Source: Enemella evansiae (GTDB lineage: Bacteria; Actinomycetota; Actinomycetes; Propionibacteriales; Propionibacteriaceae). Taken from it: a stretch of 64,000 nucleotides of DNA. The translations under genes were made by a program, and so were the position numbers. Where the stretch lies: the NCBI RefSeq assembly GCF_002250705.1, contig NZ_NMVP01000036.1:1-64000 (forward strand), written 5' to 3'. The notes under the pieces are model-generated. The model was not told the DNA's origin. It saw only the letters and a program-made list of their open reading frames with translations, and ran no database searches. This document shows positions 47,619-56,713 of the stretch, one piece after another (positions within the stretch are counted from its first letter, which is position 1; each line of letters opens with the position of its first letter).

Positions 47619-49043
47619 TCACCCGATGCGGACAGTTTCGGTCCGCTGGGTCCGATTCGGTCCGGTCGCCTCCAACTGCGCGGCGAGCGCGAGCAGCCGT
47701 GCCTCCTCACCCAACCCGCCGCCGAGCATGATCCCGATCGGCAGTTCCACGCCGTCGATCCTCGCGGTGTGCAGGGGCAGGCTGATCGAGGGGCGTCCGG
47801 TCAGATTCCACACGCTCGTCCAGGGGGTGAAATCGGTCTGGGCGGCGAAATCGGCGGCCGGGTCGGCGTCATTGCGCAGCGCACCGACCGGCAGTGGCGG
47901 CTGGGCCAGCGTGGGGCTGAGGATCACATCGAACCCGACCCAGGCCTGTTCGGTACGCCGGGTGATCTGCTGGATCCCGGCGTACGCCGCAGCGAAACCG
48001 AGTGCGGAACACGAGCGCCCCTTGTCCCGCAGCCAGCGGGTCAGCGGCCGCAGCGAATCCTCCGCCCCCTCGGGCACCGGTACCGACAGCGCGCCGACGG
48101 CCCACAGGTCACCGAAGGCGGCCCATTCCTCACCACCGAAGGGTTTCCGGGCGACGGCGACCTCGTGACCGAGTGCGGAGAGCTGGCGTACCGTTGCCTT
48201 GACCGCCTGGGTGACCGCGGGATGCACCTCCGCTTCATCACTGATCACCGGCTCGGAGAGCACCCCGATCCGCAACCGCCCGGGGTCTTCGTCGCAGGCC
48301 GCCAGGAAGCCACCGGGCACGCCAGCCGGTGCGGCGAAGAAATCACCGGGCCAACCGGTCGACAGTGCATCGAGTGCGGCGGCGGTGTCGCGGACATCGC
48401 GGGTGAGGACGCCGTCGCTGCTGATGGCGGCACCGTCCACACCATGGGGGCCCTTGGAAATCCTTCCCCTGCTGGGTTTCAGCCCGACCAGCCCGCAGCA
48501 GCTGGCGGGGATCCGGATCGATCCACCGCCGTCGGAGCCGTGTGCGATCGGCACCACCCCACCACTCACCGCCGCGGCTGCCCCACCCGAGGAGCCACCG
48601 GCCATCCGGGTCGGATCCCAGGGCGTGACCGCCGCCGGACGACCCTCGGGTTCGGTATAGCAGGGCAGCCCGAACTCCGGGGTCGTGGTCTTGCCGAGGA
48701 TCACCATCCCGGCCTCCCGGATCCGGGTGACCACCCCGTCGTCCCGCTCGGCCCGTTGCCCGGCGTACACCGCCGAACCCGCCTCGAAAACCATTCCGGA
48801 GACCTGATTGAGGTCCTTGACCGGACACGGCACCCCGAACAGCGGACCCGGTCGAAAATCCTTGTCCCGCAGGCGATCCTGCAGTCCCCGGGCCTGGGCC
48901 AGTGCCTGCTCGTGGGCCACCTCGACGAATGCCCCGTGACGGTCCGCATCGGCCCGCCGCAGCGCCGCCTCGGTCGCCTCGAGCACACCGATCTCGCCGC
49001 TGCGGATCGCCGTCGACAGCTGGACCGCGGTCAGTTGTTCCAT
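47619..49043 (-). CDS. Amidase-signature family hydrolase
   Basis: A 474-residue amidase. The Ser-cisSer-Lys triad is complete: Lys in CPVKDLNQV, the Gly/Ser-rich MAGGSSGGAAAAVSGG, and the nucleophile region GSDGGGSIRIPASCCGLVGLKPSRGRIS. A C-terminal NLTGRPSISLPL block completes the family. It is not part of GatCAB, since gatC and gatB are absent nearby. It lies 9 bp downstream of pobA on the same strand, so hydrolysis of an aromatic amide could be linked to 4-hydroxybenzoate use, but this is a guess. Confidence 0.88.
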   Translation of the reverse strand: MEQLTAVQLSTAIRSGEIGVLEATEAALRRADADRHGAFVEVAHEQALAQARGLQDRLRDKDFRPGPLFGVPCPVKDLNQVSGMVFEAGSAVYAGQRAERDDGVVTRIREAGMVILGKTTTPEFGLPCYTEPEGRPAAVTPWDPTRMAGGSSGGAAAAVSGGVVPIAHGSDGGGSIRIPASCCGLVGLKPSRGRISKGPHGVDGAAISSDGVLTRDVRDTAAALDALSTGWPGDFFAAPAGVPGGFLAACDEDPGRLRIGVLSEPVISDEAEVHPAVTQAVKATVRQLSALGHEVAVARKPFGGEEWAAFGDLWAVGALSVPVPEGAEDSLRPLTRWLRDKGRSCSALGFAAAYAGIQQITRRTEQAWVGFDVILSPTLAQPPLPVGALRNDADPAADFAAQTDFTPWTSVWNLTGRPSISLPLHTARIDGVELPIGIMLGGGLGEEARLLALAAQLEATGPNRTQRTETVRIG

Positions 49044-49052
49044 GCCCGGAGC

Positions 49053-50228
49053 CTAGCCATTCGGCCAGCCCGTGTACGCCTCGGCGAGCCAGGCGCGGCC
49101 GTGTTCGGACTCGACCAACATCCGCAGCTCCCCCAGCGTCCGCAGCCGGTCGAAGTCGGAGGCGTCGGGATTGTTGTGCAGCATCGAGGTCATCCAGAAG
49201 GAGAAGTGCTGCGCCTTCCAGACCCGGTCAAGGCTGCGGGTACTGTACGCCTGCAGCGCCCCGGGATCGCCGGCGGCCCAGTCGCCGAGCACCTCGGCCA
49301 GCACCCGGACGTCCTGCAGGGCCAGGTTGAGTCCCTTGGCACCGGTCGGCGGCACCGTGTGTGCGGCGTCCCCGGCGAGCAGCAGATTGCCCCAGCGCAT
49401 CGGTTCGGAGACGAAGCTGCGGAACGGCAGCACCACCTTCTCGGTGATCGGCCCCTCGTTGATCGCGAACCCGTTGTGGTTCAACCGATCCCGGAAGGTC
49501 TGCCAGATCGCCTCGTCGCTCCAGTCGGCGGGTTCGGTGCCGACGGGGACCTGGAAATAGAGCCGCTGCAGGGCGGTGGTGCGCTGGCTGACCAGCGCGA
49601 AACCGGCCGCCGAGCGGGCATAGATGAGTTCGTGGTGACTGGGCCCGGTCTCGGCCATGATTCCGAACCAGGCAAAGGGATATTCGCGATAGTAGGCGCG
49701 TCGTTGGTCCTCGGGGATGGCGTGCCGGCAGGTGCTGCGCGACCCGTCGGCGCCGATCAGCAGGTCGCACTCGATCTGCACCTCGTCGTCCCCGCCGGGG
49801 GTGCCGTAGCCGATCACCGGTCGTCCGGTCAGCTCACTCACCCGGGCCGGACCGACCCCGAACCGGACATCGGTGCCGGCCCGCTGGGCCGCCTCGGCCA
49901 GGTCGATGAACACATCGGTCTGCGGATAGAGGTAGGTGGAGGCGCCGACCAGGCCGGTGAAGTCGATCGGATAGGAGTCGCCCTGGATGCGGACATCGAT
50001 CCCGTCGTGGCGAATGCCGTCGCGCAGGATCCGGTCACTGACACCGTCGAGCAGCAGATCGGCCGAGCCCTGCTCCAGGATCCCGGCGCGGTGGGTGTGC
50101 TCGATCTCGTCCCGGCTCCGGGACTCGACGACGATGTGCTCGATGCCCTGCCGGTTGAGCAGATGCGACAGCATCAACCCGGCCGGGCCCCCACCGACGA
50201 TCCCCACCCGGGTGCGTTCCTGTTTCAT
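49053..50228 (-). CDS. pobA: 4-hydroxybenzoate 3-monooxygenase
   Basis: A 391-residue FAD-dependent class A monooxygenase that turns 4-hydroxybenzoate into protocatechuate with NAD(P)H and O2. VGIVGGGPAGLMLSHLLNRQG is the FAD site. HTHRAGILEQGSADLL and LIGADGSRSTCRHAIP (DG motif) follow, then LLAGDAAHTVPPTGAKGLNLALQDV. Substrate-binding segments such as YFQVPVGTEPADWSDE match PobA, and length equals the Pseudomonas enzyme (394). GAGGAGG precedes the ATG. It provides a second entry into the 4,5-cleavage pathway. No copy of the GntR palindrome was seen upstream. Confidence 0.95.
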   Translation of the reverse strand: MKQERTRVGIVGGGPAGLMLSHLLNRQGIEHIVVESRSRDEIEHTHRAGILEQGSADLLLDGVSDRILRDGIRHDGIDVRIQGDSYPIDFTGLVGASTYLYPQTDVFIDLAEAAQRAGTDVRFGVGPARVSELTGRPVIGYGTPGGDDEVQIECDLLIGADGSRSTCRHAIPEDQRRAYYREYPFAWFGIMAETGPSHHELIYARSAAGFALVSQRTTALQRLYFQVPVGTEPADWSDEAIWQTFRDRLNHNGFAINEGPITEKVVLPFRSFVSEPMRWGNLLLAGDAAHTVPPTGAKGLNLALQDVRVLAEVLGDWAAGDPGALQAYSTRSLDRVWKAQHFSFWMTSMLHNNPDASDFDRLRTLGELRMLVESEHGRAWLAEAYTGWPNG

Positions 50229-50276
50229 GCAGTGACCTCCTCGTCCCCGGGCCCGAGCCTAGACCCGCCGGGCCGG

Positions 50277-51263
50277 TCAGGCCGAGCGGGTGACGACCTG
50301 GTCGCAGAGGGCGTTCAGCGCGTCCTTGGCGGGGCCGGCGGGCAGCGGGGCGAGGAAGCCGCGCGCGACCTCGGCCCGGCGGCGTACCTCGGCCCGCGCG
50401 TCCTCGACGGCGGCATGCGCGCGGAGCAGGGCGATCGCCTCGGCCAGCGCGGCGTCGTCGGCCAGATCGGAGCCGATCAACTCCTTCAGCCGGTCGTCGG
50501 CCGGGTCCTCCGAGCGCAGCGCGAGCAGCGTCGGCAGCGTCGGTACGCCCTCGCGCAGGTCGGTGCCGGGGGTCTTCCCGGTCTCGGTGGAGGTGATGTC
50601 GATGATGTCGTCGGAGAGCTGGAAGACCACTCCGATCTCCTCGCCGAACGACTCCAGCGCCGCCAGCACCTCGGCGGAGGCGCCGGAGACCATGCCGCCG
50701 AAGACCGCGGAGGTGGCGATCAGCGACCCGGTCTTGTCGGCCACCACCTGCAGGTAGTGCGCCAGCGGCTCGTCGGACTCCCCCGGTCCGACGGTCTCGG
50801 CGATCTGGCCCTGCACCAGCCGGGCGAAGGTCTTCGCCTGCAGCGCGACGTAGTCGGTACCGAGCTCGGCGACCGTCGAGGACGCCCGCGCGAACAGGAA
50901 GTCGCCGACCATGATCGCGACCGAGTTCTGCCAGCGCCGGTTGGCGCTCGGCGCCCCACGGCGCAGATCGGCGTCGTCCATCACGTCGTCGTGGTAGAGG
51001 CTGGCCACATGGGTCAGCTCGACCACCAGCGCGGCCCGGGTCAGATCGTCCTCGTCCACCGGGCCACCGAACTGGCTGGCGAGCACCACCAGCAGCGGCC
51101 GGAACCGCTTCCCGCCGGCGGAGATGATGTGCTGGGCGGCCTCGGTCACCATCGGGGTGTCGGCGCGCGCCGTCTCCAGCAGTCGCTCCTCGATGCGGTC
51201 CAGCCGATCCTTGACCGAATCGGCGAACCCGGCGTCGGTCACGGCCTCATCCCTGGGCAGCAC
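50277..51263 (-). CDS. Trans-polyprenyl diphosphate synthase
   Basis: A 328-residue prenyltransferase that elongates prenyl diphosphates. Both aspartate-rich motifs are present, LYHDDVMDDADLRRG and LSDDIIDITSTETGKTPGTDL, as are GGKRFRPLLVVL and the LADDAALAEAI helices. The residue upstream of the first motif is small (Ala/Ser), as in long-chain synthases. It directly follows the nuo operon, as in many actinobacteria, and so probably makes the menaquinone side chain (GrcC/IspB type). GTG at 51263 is chosen because of the AGGAGGGGGAGG sequence just ahead; upstream in-frame TTG and GTG codons have no such signal. Confidence 0.9.
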   Translation of the reverse strand: MLPRDEAVTDAGFADSVKDRLDRIEERLLETARADTPMVTEAAQHIISAGGKRFRPLLVVLASQFGGPVDEDDLTRAALVVELTHVASLYHDDVMDDADLRRGAPSANRRWQNSVAIMVGDFLFARASSTVAELGTDYVALQAKTFARLVQGQIAETVGPGESDEPLAHYLQVVADKTGSLIATSAVFGGMVSGASAEVLAALESFGEEIGVVFQLSDDIIDITSTETGKTPGTDLREGVPTLPTLLALRSEDPADDRLKELIGSDLADDAALAEAIALLRAHAAVEDARAEVRRRAEVARGFLAPLPAGPAKDALNALCDQVVTRSA

Positions 51264-51321
51264 CGCAACCTCCCCCTCCTGTGACACCGCACGCAACCGA
51301 ACCGTCCCTTCTGGGTACGCC

Positions 51322-52887
51322 TCAGCGCAGGAATTCCTGCGCCGTCGCCGCCAGCGAGAGCAGCGGTCCGGGAAGGATACCCAGCAGCACCGTGAGCACG
51401 CACCCGACGACGACGGTACCCATGGTCAGCCAACTGGAGCGAACCACCCGGGTGTCCTCCGCGGCCGGCGAGAAGAACATCACCATGATCACCCGCAGGT
51501 AGAAGAACGCCGCGACCAGCGACATCAGCACCGCGACCACCACCAGCCAGGCGAAGCCGCCGCGCCAGGCGGTCACGAACACCGCCCACTTGCCGATGAA
51601 CCCCGAGGTCAGCGGGATGCCGGCGAAGGAGAGCAGCAGCAGCGCCATCGCGGCGGCGGTACCGGGCGAGCGCTTCGCCAGCCCGGACCAGCCGGCCAGC
51701 GCGGTCACCTCACCGGACTCGTTGCGCACCGTGGTCACCAGCGCGAACGCGGCGATGGTGGCGACGCCGTAGGCGGCCAGATAGAACAGCACCGCCGAGA
51801 CCGAGGTGATGCCGCCGGAGATCCCGGCGCTGGGCTGCGCGGCCCCGGTGATCGCGGTGAGCAGGAAGCCCGCGTGCGCGATCGAGGAGTAGGCCAGCAT
51901 CCGCTTGATGTCGGTCTGGGTGATCGCCAGCAGCGACCCGACGGCCATCGTGAGCACCGCCACCGCGGCGATCAGCGGCTGCCAGTCCCAGCGGGCACCG
52001 CCGAAGGCCACGAACAGCACCCGCAGCAGCGCGCCGACGGCGGCGATCTTGGTGCAGGCGGCCATGAACCCGGTGACCGGGGTGGGCGCGCCCTGGTAGA
52101 CGTCCGGGGTCCAGGAGTGGAACGGCACCGCGCCCACCTTGAACAGCAGGCCGATCGCCAGCAGCCCCATGCCGCCGATCAGCAGCGCCGGCGAACCGGA
52201 GACGCCGGTGGCCAGCGAGTCGGAGATCTGGCGCAGGGTGAACCCGCCGGAGTAGCCGTAGATCAGCGCCGTGCCGTAGAGGAAGAACGCCGAGGAGAGC
52301 GCGCCGAGCAGGAAGTACTTCAGCGCGGCCTCCTGGGACAGCAGCCGGCGGCGCCGGGCCATCCCGCACATCAGGTACAGCGGCAGCGACATGATCTCCA
52401 GCGCCACGAACATGGTCAGCAGGTCGTTGGAGGCCGGGAACAGCATCATCCCGGTGAGCGCGAACAGCAGCAGCGGGTAGATCTCGGTGTGCTCCAGCCG
52501 GGCCTCGATCGCGGCCTGCTCGGCGGGCGTACCCGGAACCGACGCGGCCTGCGGGGTGAAGCCGGTCGCCCCGCCGCCGAGCCGCCGCTCGGCGAAGATC
52601 GCCAGGGTGAAGATGGTCAGCACCAGCAGGGTGGCCCAGATGAAGTAGGTCGGACCGTCCAGCGCCACCGAGCCCAGGGCGCCGATCAGGCCGTCGCCGC
52701 GGGCCCAGATGTAGATGGTGAACCCGAGCGCGACCAACATCGTCACCAGCGCGAGCAGGACCTGCGGCACCGCCCGCTTGCCGCGCGGCAGGAAGGCCTC
52801 CAGGCCGACGCCCAGGCAGGCGCCGACGAACACCGCGATCAGCGGTGCGATGTGCAGATACTCGACCGGGGGTGGATAACCGTTCAT
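51322..52887 (-). CDS. nuoN: NADH-quinone oxidoreductase subunit N
   Basis: A 521-residue antiporter-like membrane subunit with about fourteen helices, the last gene of the nuo operon. The proton-channel Lys and Glu positions fall in LFALTGMMLFPASNDLLTMFVALEIMSL, LLFKVGAVPFHSWTPDVYQGAPTPVTG and GIPLTSGFIGKWAVF, all NuoN signatures. It overlaps nuoM by one base (TGATG). Translocates protons as part of the membrane arm of complex I. Confidence 0.97.
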   Translation of the reverse strand: MNGYPPPVEYLHIAPLIAVFVGACLGVGLEAFLPRGKRAVPQVLLALVTMLVALGFTIYIWARGDGLIGALGSVALDGPTYFIWATLLVLTIFTLAIFAERRLGGGATGFTPQAASVPGTPAEQAAIEARLEHTEIYPLLLFALTGMMLFPASNDLLTMFVALEIMSLPLYLMCGMARRRRLLSQEAALKYFLLGALSSAFFLYGTALIYGYSGGFTLRQISDSLATGVSGSPALLIGGMGLLAIGLLFKVGAVPFHSWTPDVYQGAPTPVTGFMAACTKIAAVGALLRVLFVAFGGARWDWQPLIAAVAVLTMAVGSLLAITQTDIKRMLAYSSIAHAGFLLTAITGAAQPSAGISGGITSVSAVLFYLAAYGVATIAAFALVTTVRNESGEVTALAGWSGLAKRSPGTAAAMALLLLSFAGIPLTSGFIGKWAVFVTAWRGGFAWLVVVAVLMSLVAAFFYLRVIMVMFFSPAAEDTRVVRSSWLTMGTVVVGCVLTVLLGILPGPLLSLAATAQEFLR

Positions 52888-54416
52888 CAGTTCTGTCCCT
52901 TCGCGAGCGGAGCGGCGGGGTCGGCCTCGCCGATGATCTGCATGGTGTTCTGCACCGCGGGCTGGATGGTGTCCAGCATCGGCTTCGGGAAGAGGCCGAA
53001 CGCCAGGATGATCAGCAGCAGCGGGGCGATGGCGAGCTTCTCCCGGCCGTCCAGGTCACTGCGGCCCTCCGCGTCGAAGGACTGAGCGACCTGGTGGGTC
53101 ACCGGCCCGGTCATCATCCGCTGGTAGGTCAGCAGGATGTAGAGCGCGGACAGCACCATCGCGACGGTGGAGACACCGGCGACGATCGGGTGCCGGGCGA
53201 ACGAGCCGGCGATCACCATGAACTCCGAGACGAAACTGGACATGCCGGGCAGCGCGGCCGAGGACAGGCCGCCCATCAAGAACAGTCCGGCCAGCACCGG
53301 GGCCACCTTCTGTACGCCCCCGAAGGCCGAGATCTGCTGGCTGCCGCGCCGGCGTACCAGATAACCCGCCACCAGGAACAGCACCGCGGTGGAGAAGGCG
53401 TGGTTGAACATGTAGAAGGTCGCACCGCTCATCGACACCGTGGTGAAGGAGAAGATGCCGAGCACGATGAAGCCGAAGTGGCTGATCGAGGTGAACGCGA
53501 TCAGGCGGTAGAGATCCTTCTGCCCGACCGCGGCCAGTGCGCCGTAGATGATCGAGATCAGGGCCAGCGCGATGATCACCGGCGAGGCCCACTTGCTGGC
53601 CTCGGGGAACAGCTCCAGGCAGAACCGGATCATGCCGAAGGTGCCGATCTTGTCCAGGATGCCGACCATCAGCGTCGAGCCACCGGGCGTACCCTGCTCG
53701 GCCGCATCCGGCAGCCAGGTGTGGAAGGGCACCATCGGCGCCTTCAGCGCGAAGGCGATGAAGAAGCCGAGGAACAGCCAGCGGCCGACGTTGCCGCCCA
53801 GGTCGAGCTGGGTCAGCTCGCTGAGCAGATAGGTCGGGGCGCCGCGCTGCTCCGAGGAGATCGCCGACAGCCCGATCACCGAGGCCAGCATCACCAGACC
53901 GCCGGCCAGGCCGAACAGCAGGAACTTGATCGCGGCGTACCCGCGCCGGGCCTGGCCGAAGCCGCCGAGCAGGAAGTACATCGGGATCAGCGTGGCCTCG
54001 AAGAAGAGGTAGAACAGCAGCACGTCGGTCGCCAGGAAGACGAACAGCGACAGCGATTCCAGCGCCAGCACCAGGGCGAAGAAGACGTGGCTGGTCCAGC
54101 GGTCGTCGGCGTCGACGGTGTCCCAGGAGGCGAGCATCACGATCGGGGTGAGGATCACCGTGAGCAGCACCATCGTCAGGCTGATGCCGTCGACCGGGCC
54201 GAGCGCCCAGTAGGCGCCGAACGCCTTGATCCAGGGCAACTGCTCGGCGAACCGCATGCCCATCCCGGACAGCACCGCGATCGCGACACCGAGGATCAGG
54301 GTGGCGATCGAGAACACCATGCCGACGGCCTTGGCGTGGGCGCCCTTGATCATCATCAGCACGGCCGCGCCGAGCATCGGCAGCAGACCGAGGAGGGTCA
54401 ACCAGGGAAAACTCAT
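52887..54416 (-). CDS. nuoM: NADH-quinone oxidoreductase subunit M
   Basis: A 509-residue antiporter-like subunit. FVFLATDVLLFYLFFEATLIPMYFL carries the conserved Glu of helix 5; FIAFALKAPMVPFHTWLPDAAEQGTPGGST the channel Lys; and LMGGLSSAALPGMSSFVSEFMV the later signature. Length and order match NuoM. It starts 14 bp after nuoL and is coupled to nuoN. Confidence 0.97.
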   Translation of the reverse strand: MSFPWLTLLGLLPMLGAAVLMMIKGAHAKAVGMVFSIATLILGVAIAVLSGMGMRFAEQLPWIKAFGAYWALGPVDGISLTMVLLTVILTPIVMLASWDTVDADDRWTSHVFFALVLALESLSLFVFLATDVLLFYLFFEATLIPMYFLLGGFGQARRGYAAIKFLLFGLAGGLVMLASVIGLSAISSEQRGAPTYLLSELTQLDLGGNVGRWLFLGFFIAFALKAPMVPFHTWLPDAAEQGTPGGSTLMVGILDKIGTFGMIRFCLELFPEASKWASPVIIALALISIIYGALAAVGQKDLYRLIAFTSISHFGFIVLGIFSFTTVSMSGATFYMFNHAFSTAVLFLVAGYLVRRRGSQQISAFGGVQKVAPVLAGLFLMGGLSSAALPGMSSFVSEFMVIAGSFARHPIVAGVSTVAMVLSALYILLTYQRMMTGPVTHQVAQSFDAEGRSDLDGREKLAIAPLLLIILAFGLFPKPMLDTIQPAVQNTMQIIGEADPAAPLAKGQN

Positions 54417-54429
54417 CTCTCTCCCTCTC

Positions 54430-56403
54430 TCAGGCCAGCTGGCCGAGGATCAGTACCGCACCGACGAGGACGGCACCGGCCACCATCATCAGCGCGTACG
54501 AACGGACGTAGCCGGTCTGCAGGCGCCGGATCTGGGTGGACAGCCCACCGAAGGTCGCCGCCGTCCCGTTCACCGCGCCGTCGACGCCCTTGTCGTCGAA
54601 CTCCGCGATGCCGCGGGCCAGGCCCATGGTCGGGCCGACCACGACGGCGTCGTTCAGCGCGTCGCCGTAGAGGTCGGCGCGGGCGGCCCGCTCCAGCGCA
54701 TTGCCCGAGGGGGCGTACACCGGGACGTCACCGCGGAAGACCCACCAGCCGAGGAACACCCCGATCGCCACCGCGACGATGGTGATGATGCCGATCGGGG
54801 AGATGAAGCCCTCGTACCACGGCGCGGCGTGCACCTCTTCACCGCCAACCGCCGGTGCCAGCCACTCGCCGATGAAACCGTTGAGCAGGAAGCCGCCGAT
54901 GATCGACAGCACCGCCAGGATGATCAGCGGAATCGTCATCACCGCAGGGGATTCGTGCGGATGCCGGACCGCGAACCCGTTCGGGTTGTCCTCATCCGGC
55001 TCCACCCAGCGACGCTTGCCCCAGAAGGTCATCATCATCATCCGGGTCATGTAGTAGGCGGTGATCAGCGCACCGACCAGCGCGCAGATGCCGACCACCA
55101 GGTTGAACTCGAAGGCCGCGGTGATGATGTGGTCCTTGGAGAACGAGCCGGAGAAGCCGGGTACGCCGATGATCGCCAGGTAACCCATCGCGAAGGTGAG
55201 GAAGGTGACCTTCATGAACTTCGACAACCGGCCGTAGTTGCGCATGTCGACGTCGTCGTTCATGCCGTGCATCACCGAACCGGCGCCGAGGAACATGTTG
55301 GCCTTGAAGAAGCCGTGGGTGATCAGGTGGAAGATCGCGAACGGGTACGCCGCCGGGCCGATGCCGGCGGCCAGCATCATGTACCCGATCTGGGACATGG
55401 TCGAGCCGGCCAGCGCCTTCTTGATGTCGTCCTTGGAGGTACCGATCCAGGCGCCGGCGAGCAGCGTGACGGTACCGACGATGACCACCGCCATCCCGGC
55501 GACCGGGGTCTCGGCATAGATCGCGTGGCTGCGGGTGACCAGGTAGACACCGGCGGTCACCATCGTCGCGGCGTGGATCAGCGCCGACACCGGGGTCGGG
55601 CCCTCCATCGCGTCCAGCAGCCAGGACTGCAGCGGCACCTGGGCGGACTTGCCGCAGGCGGCGAGCAGCAGGAACAGCCCGATCGCGGTCGCGGTGGCCG
55701 CGCCGGAACCGAACAGGGTGCCCTGGGCGGTGGCCATTCCCTTCGCGCTCTCGTTGACCTGGCTGAAGGTCACCGAACCGAAGGTGGCGAACATCGTCGA
55801 CATCGCCAGCGCCATGCCGATGTCGCCGACGCGGTTGACCACGAACGCCTTCTTGGCCGCCGCGGCCGCGGACGGCTTGGCCTGCCAGAAACCGATCAGC
55901 AGGTAGGACGCCAGGCCGACCCCCTCCCAGCCGATGAACAGCACCAGGTAGTTGTCGGCGAGCACCAGCAGCAGCATCGCGGCGACGAACAGGTTCAGGA
56001 AGCCGAAGAAGCGGCGGCGCCGTTCGTCGTGGGCCATGTAGCCGATCGAGTAGATGTGGATCAGCGACCCGACACCGGTGATCAGCAGCACGAACAGGAT
56101 GGACAGCTGATCGATCAGCAGGCCCATCTGGACATCCCAGGGGCCGACCCCGATCCACTCGTAGAGCTTGGCGTTCACCGAGCGGGTGCCGGGATCGGCG
56201 AGCATCTGGACGAACAGGATCGCGCCGATCACGAACGAGTAGATGGAGGCGGCGCAGCCCAGCAGGTGGCCCCACTTGTCGCCGGCCCGGCCGATCAGCA
56301 GCAGCACCGCGGCCGACAGCAGCGGCACCGCGATCATCGTCCACGCCAGGCTGAACATCCCGGTGGCGGGGATGGTTGGGGTGATGGTTTCCAGCAGATT
56401 CAC
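54430..56403 (-). CDS. nuoL: NADH-quinone oxidoreductase subunit L
   Basis: A 657-residue antiporter-like subunit, the distal proton pump of complex I. LLIDQLSILFVLLITGVGSLIHIYSIGYM, GWEGVGLASYLLIGFW, KSAQVPLQSWLLDAMEGPTPVSALIHAATMVTAGVYL and GVPGFSGSFSKD are typical. A long C-terminal stretch with the amphipathic lateral helix and a final transmembrane helix is present, so the subunit is complete. GAGGACG precedes its ATG, 10 bp after the nuoK stop. Confidence 0.97.
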   Translation of the reverse strand: MNLLETITPTIPATGMFSLAWTMIAVPLLSAAVLLLIGRAGDKWGHLLGCAASIYSFVIGAILFVQMLADPGTRSVNAKLYEWIGVGPWDVQMGLLIDQLSILFVLLITGVGSLIHIYSIGYMAHDERRRRFFGFLNLFVAAMLLLVLADNYLVLFIGWEGVGLASYLLIGFWQAKPSAAAAAKKAFVVNRVGDIGMALAMSTMFATFGSVTFSQVNESAKGMATAQGTLFGSGAATATAIGLFLLLAACGKSAQVPLQSWLLDAMEGPTPVSALIHAATMVTAGVYLVTRSHAIYAETPVAGMAVVIVGTVTLLAGAWIGTSKDDIKKALAGSTMSQIGYMMLAAGIGPAAYPFAIFHLITHGFFKANMFLGAGSVMHGMNDDVDMRNYGRLSKFMKVTFLTFAMGYLAIIGVPGFSGSFSKDHIITAAFEFNLVVGICALVGALITAYYMTRMMMMTFWGKRRWVEPDEDNPNGFAVRHPHESPAVMTIPLIILAVLSIIGGFLLNGFIGEWLAPAVGGEEVHAAPWYEGFISPIGIITIVAVAIGVFLGWWVFRGDVPVYAPSGNALERAARADLYGDALNDAVVVGPTMGLARGIAEFDDKGVDGAVNGTAATFGGLSTQIRRLQTGYVRSYALMMVAGAVLVGAVLILGQLA

Positions 56404-56413
56404 GCGTCCGTCC

Positions 56414-56713
56414 TCAGAACTTCAGCAGGTTGGCGTCGTCGACGGAGGCCGAACGGCGGGTCCGGAAGATGGCCACGATGATCGCCAGCCCGACCACGAC
56501 CTCGGCCGCGGCGACCACCATCACGAAGAAGGCAGCCACCTGGCCGTCGAGATTGCCGTTGGTGCGGGAGAAGGTGACCAGCGCCAGGTTGCAGGCGTTC
56601 AGCATCAGCTCGACCGACATGAACGCCACGATCGCGTTGCGGCGCACCATGAAGCCGACGGTGCCGATGGTGAACAGCAGCGCGGAGAGGATCAAGTAGT
56701 AGTTCGGGTTCAT
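56414..56713 (-). CDS. nuoK: NADH-quinone oxidoreductase subunit K
   Basis: A 99-residue subunit with three helices. YLILSALLFTIGTVGFMVRRNAIVAFMSVELMLNACNLALVTF carries the two conserved membrane glutamates (one in SVELML), and VVVGLAIIVAIFRTRRSASVDDANLLKF is the usual ending. The start overlaps the nuoJ stop by 4 bp. Confidence 0.97.
   Translation of the reverse strand: MNPNYYLILSALLFTIGTVGFMVRRNAIVAFMSVELMLNACNLALVTFSRTNGNLDGQVAAFFVMVVAAAEVVVGLAIIVAIFRTRRSASVDDANLLKF

Noticed and set aside
47769..51284. 1,171-codon open frame on the plus strand
   Set aside because: It is antisense to the amidase, pobA and the polyprenyl synthase, which all have intact motifs.
51124..56481. Long plus-strand frames opposite nuoL, nuoM and nuoN
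   Set aside because: They mirror the hydrophobic codons of the nuo genes (rich in Gln, Arg, His, Asp) and show no domain.
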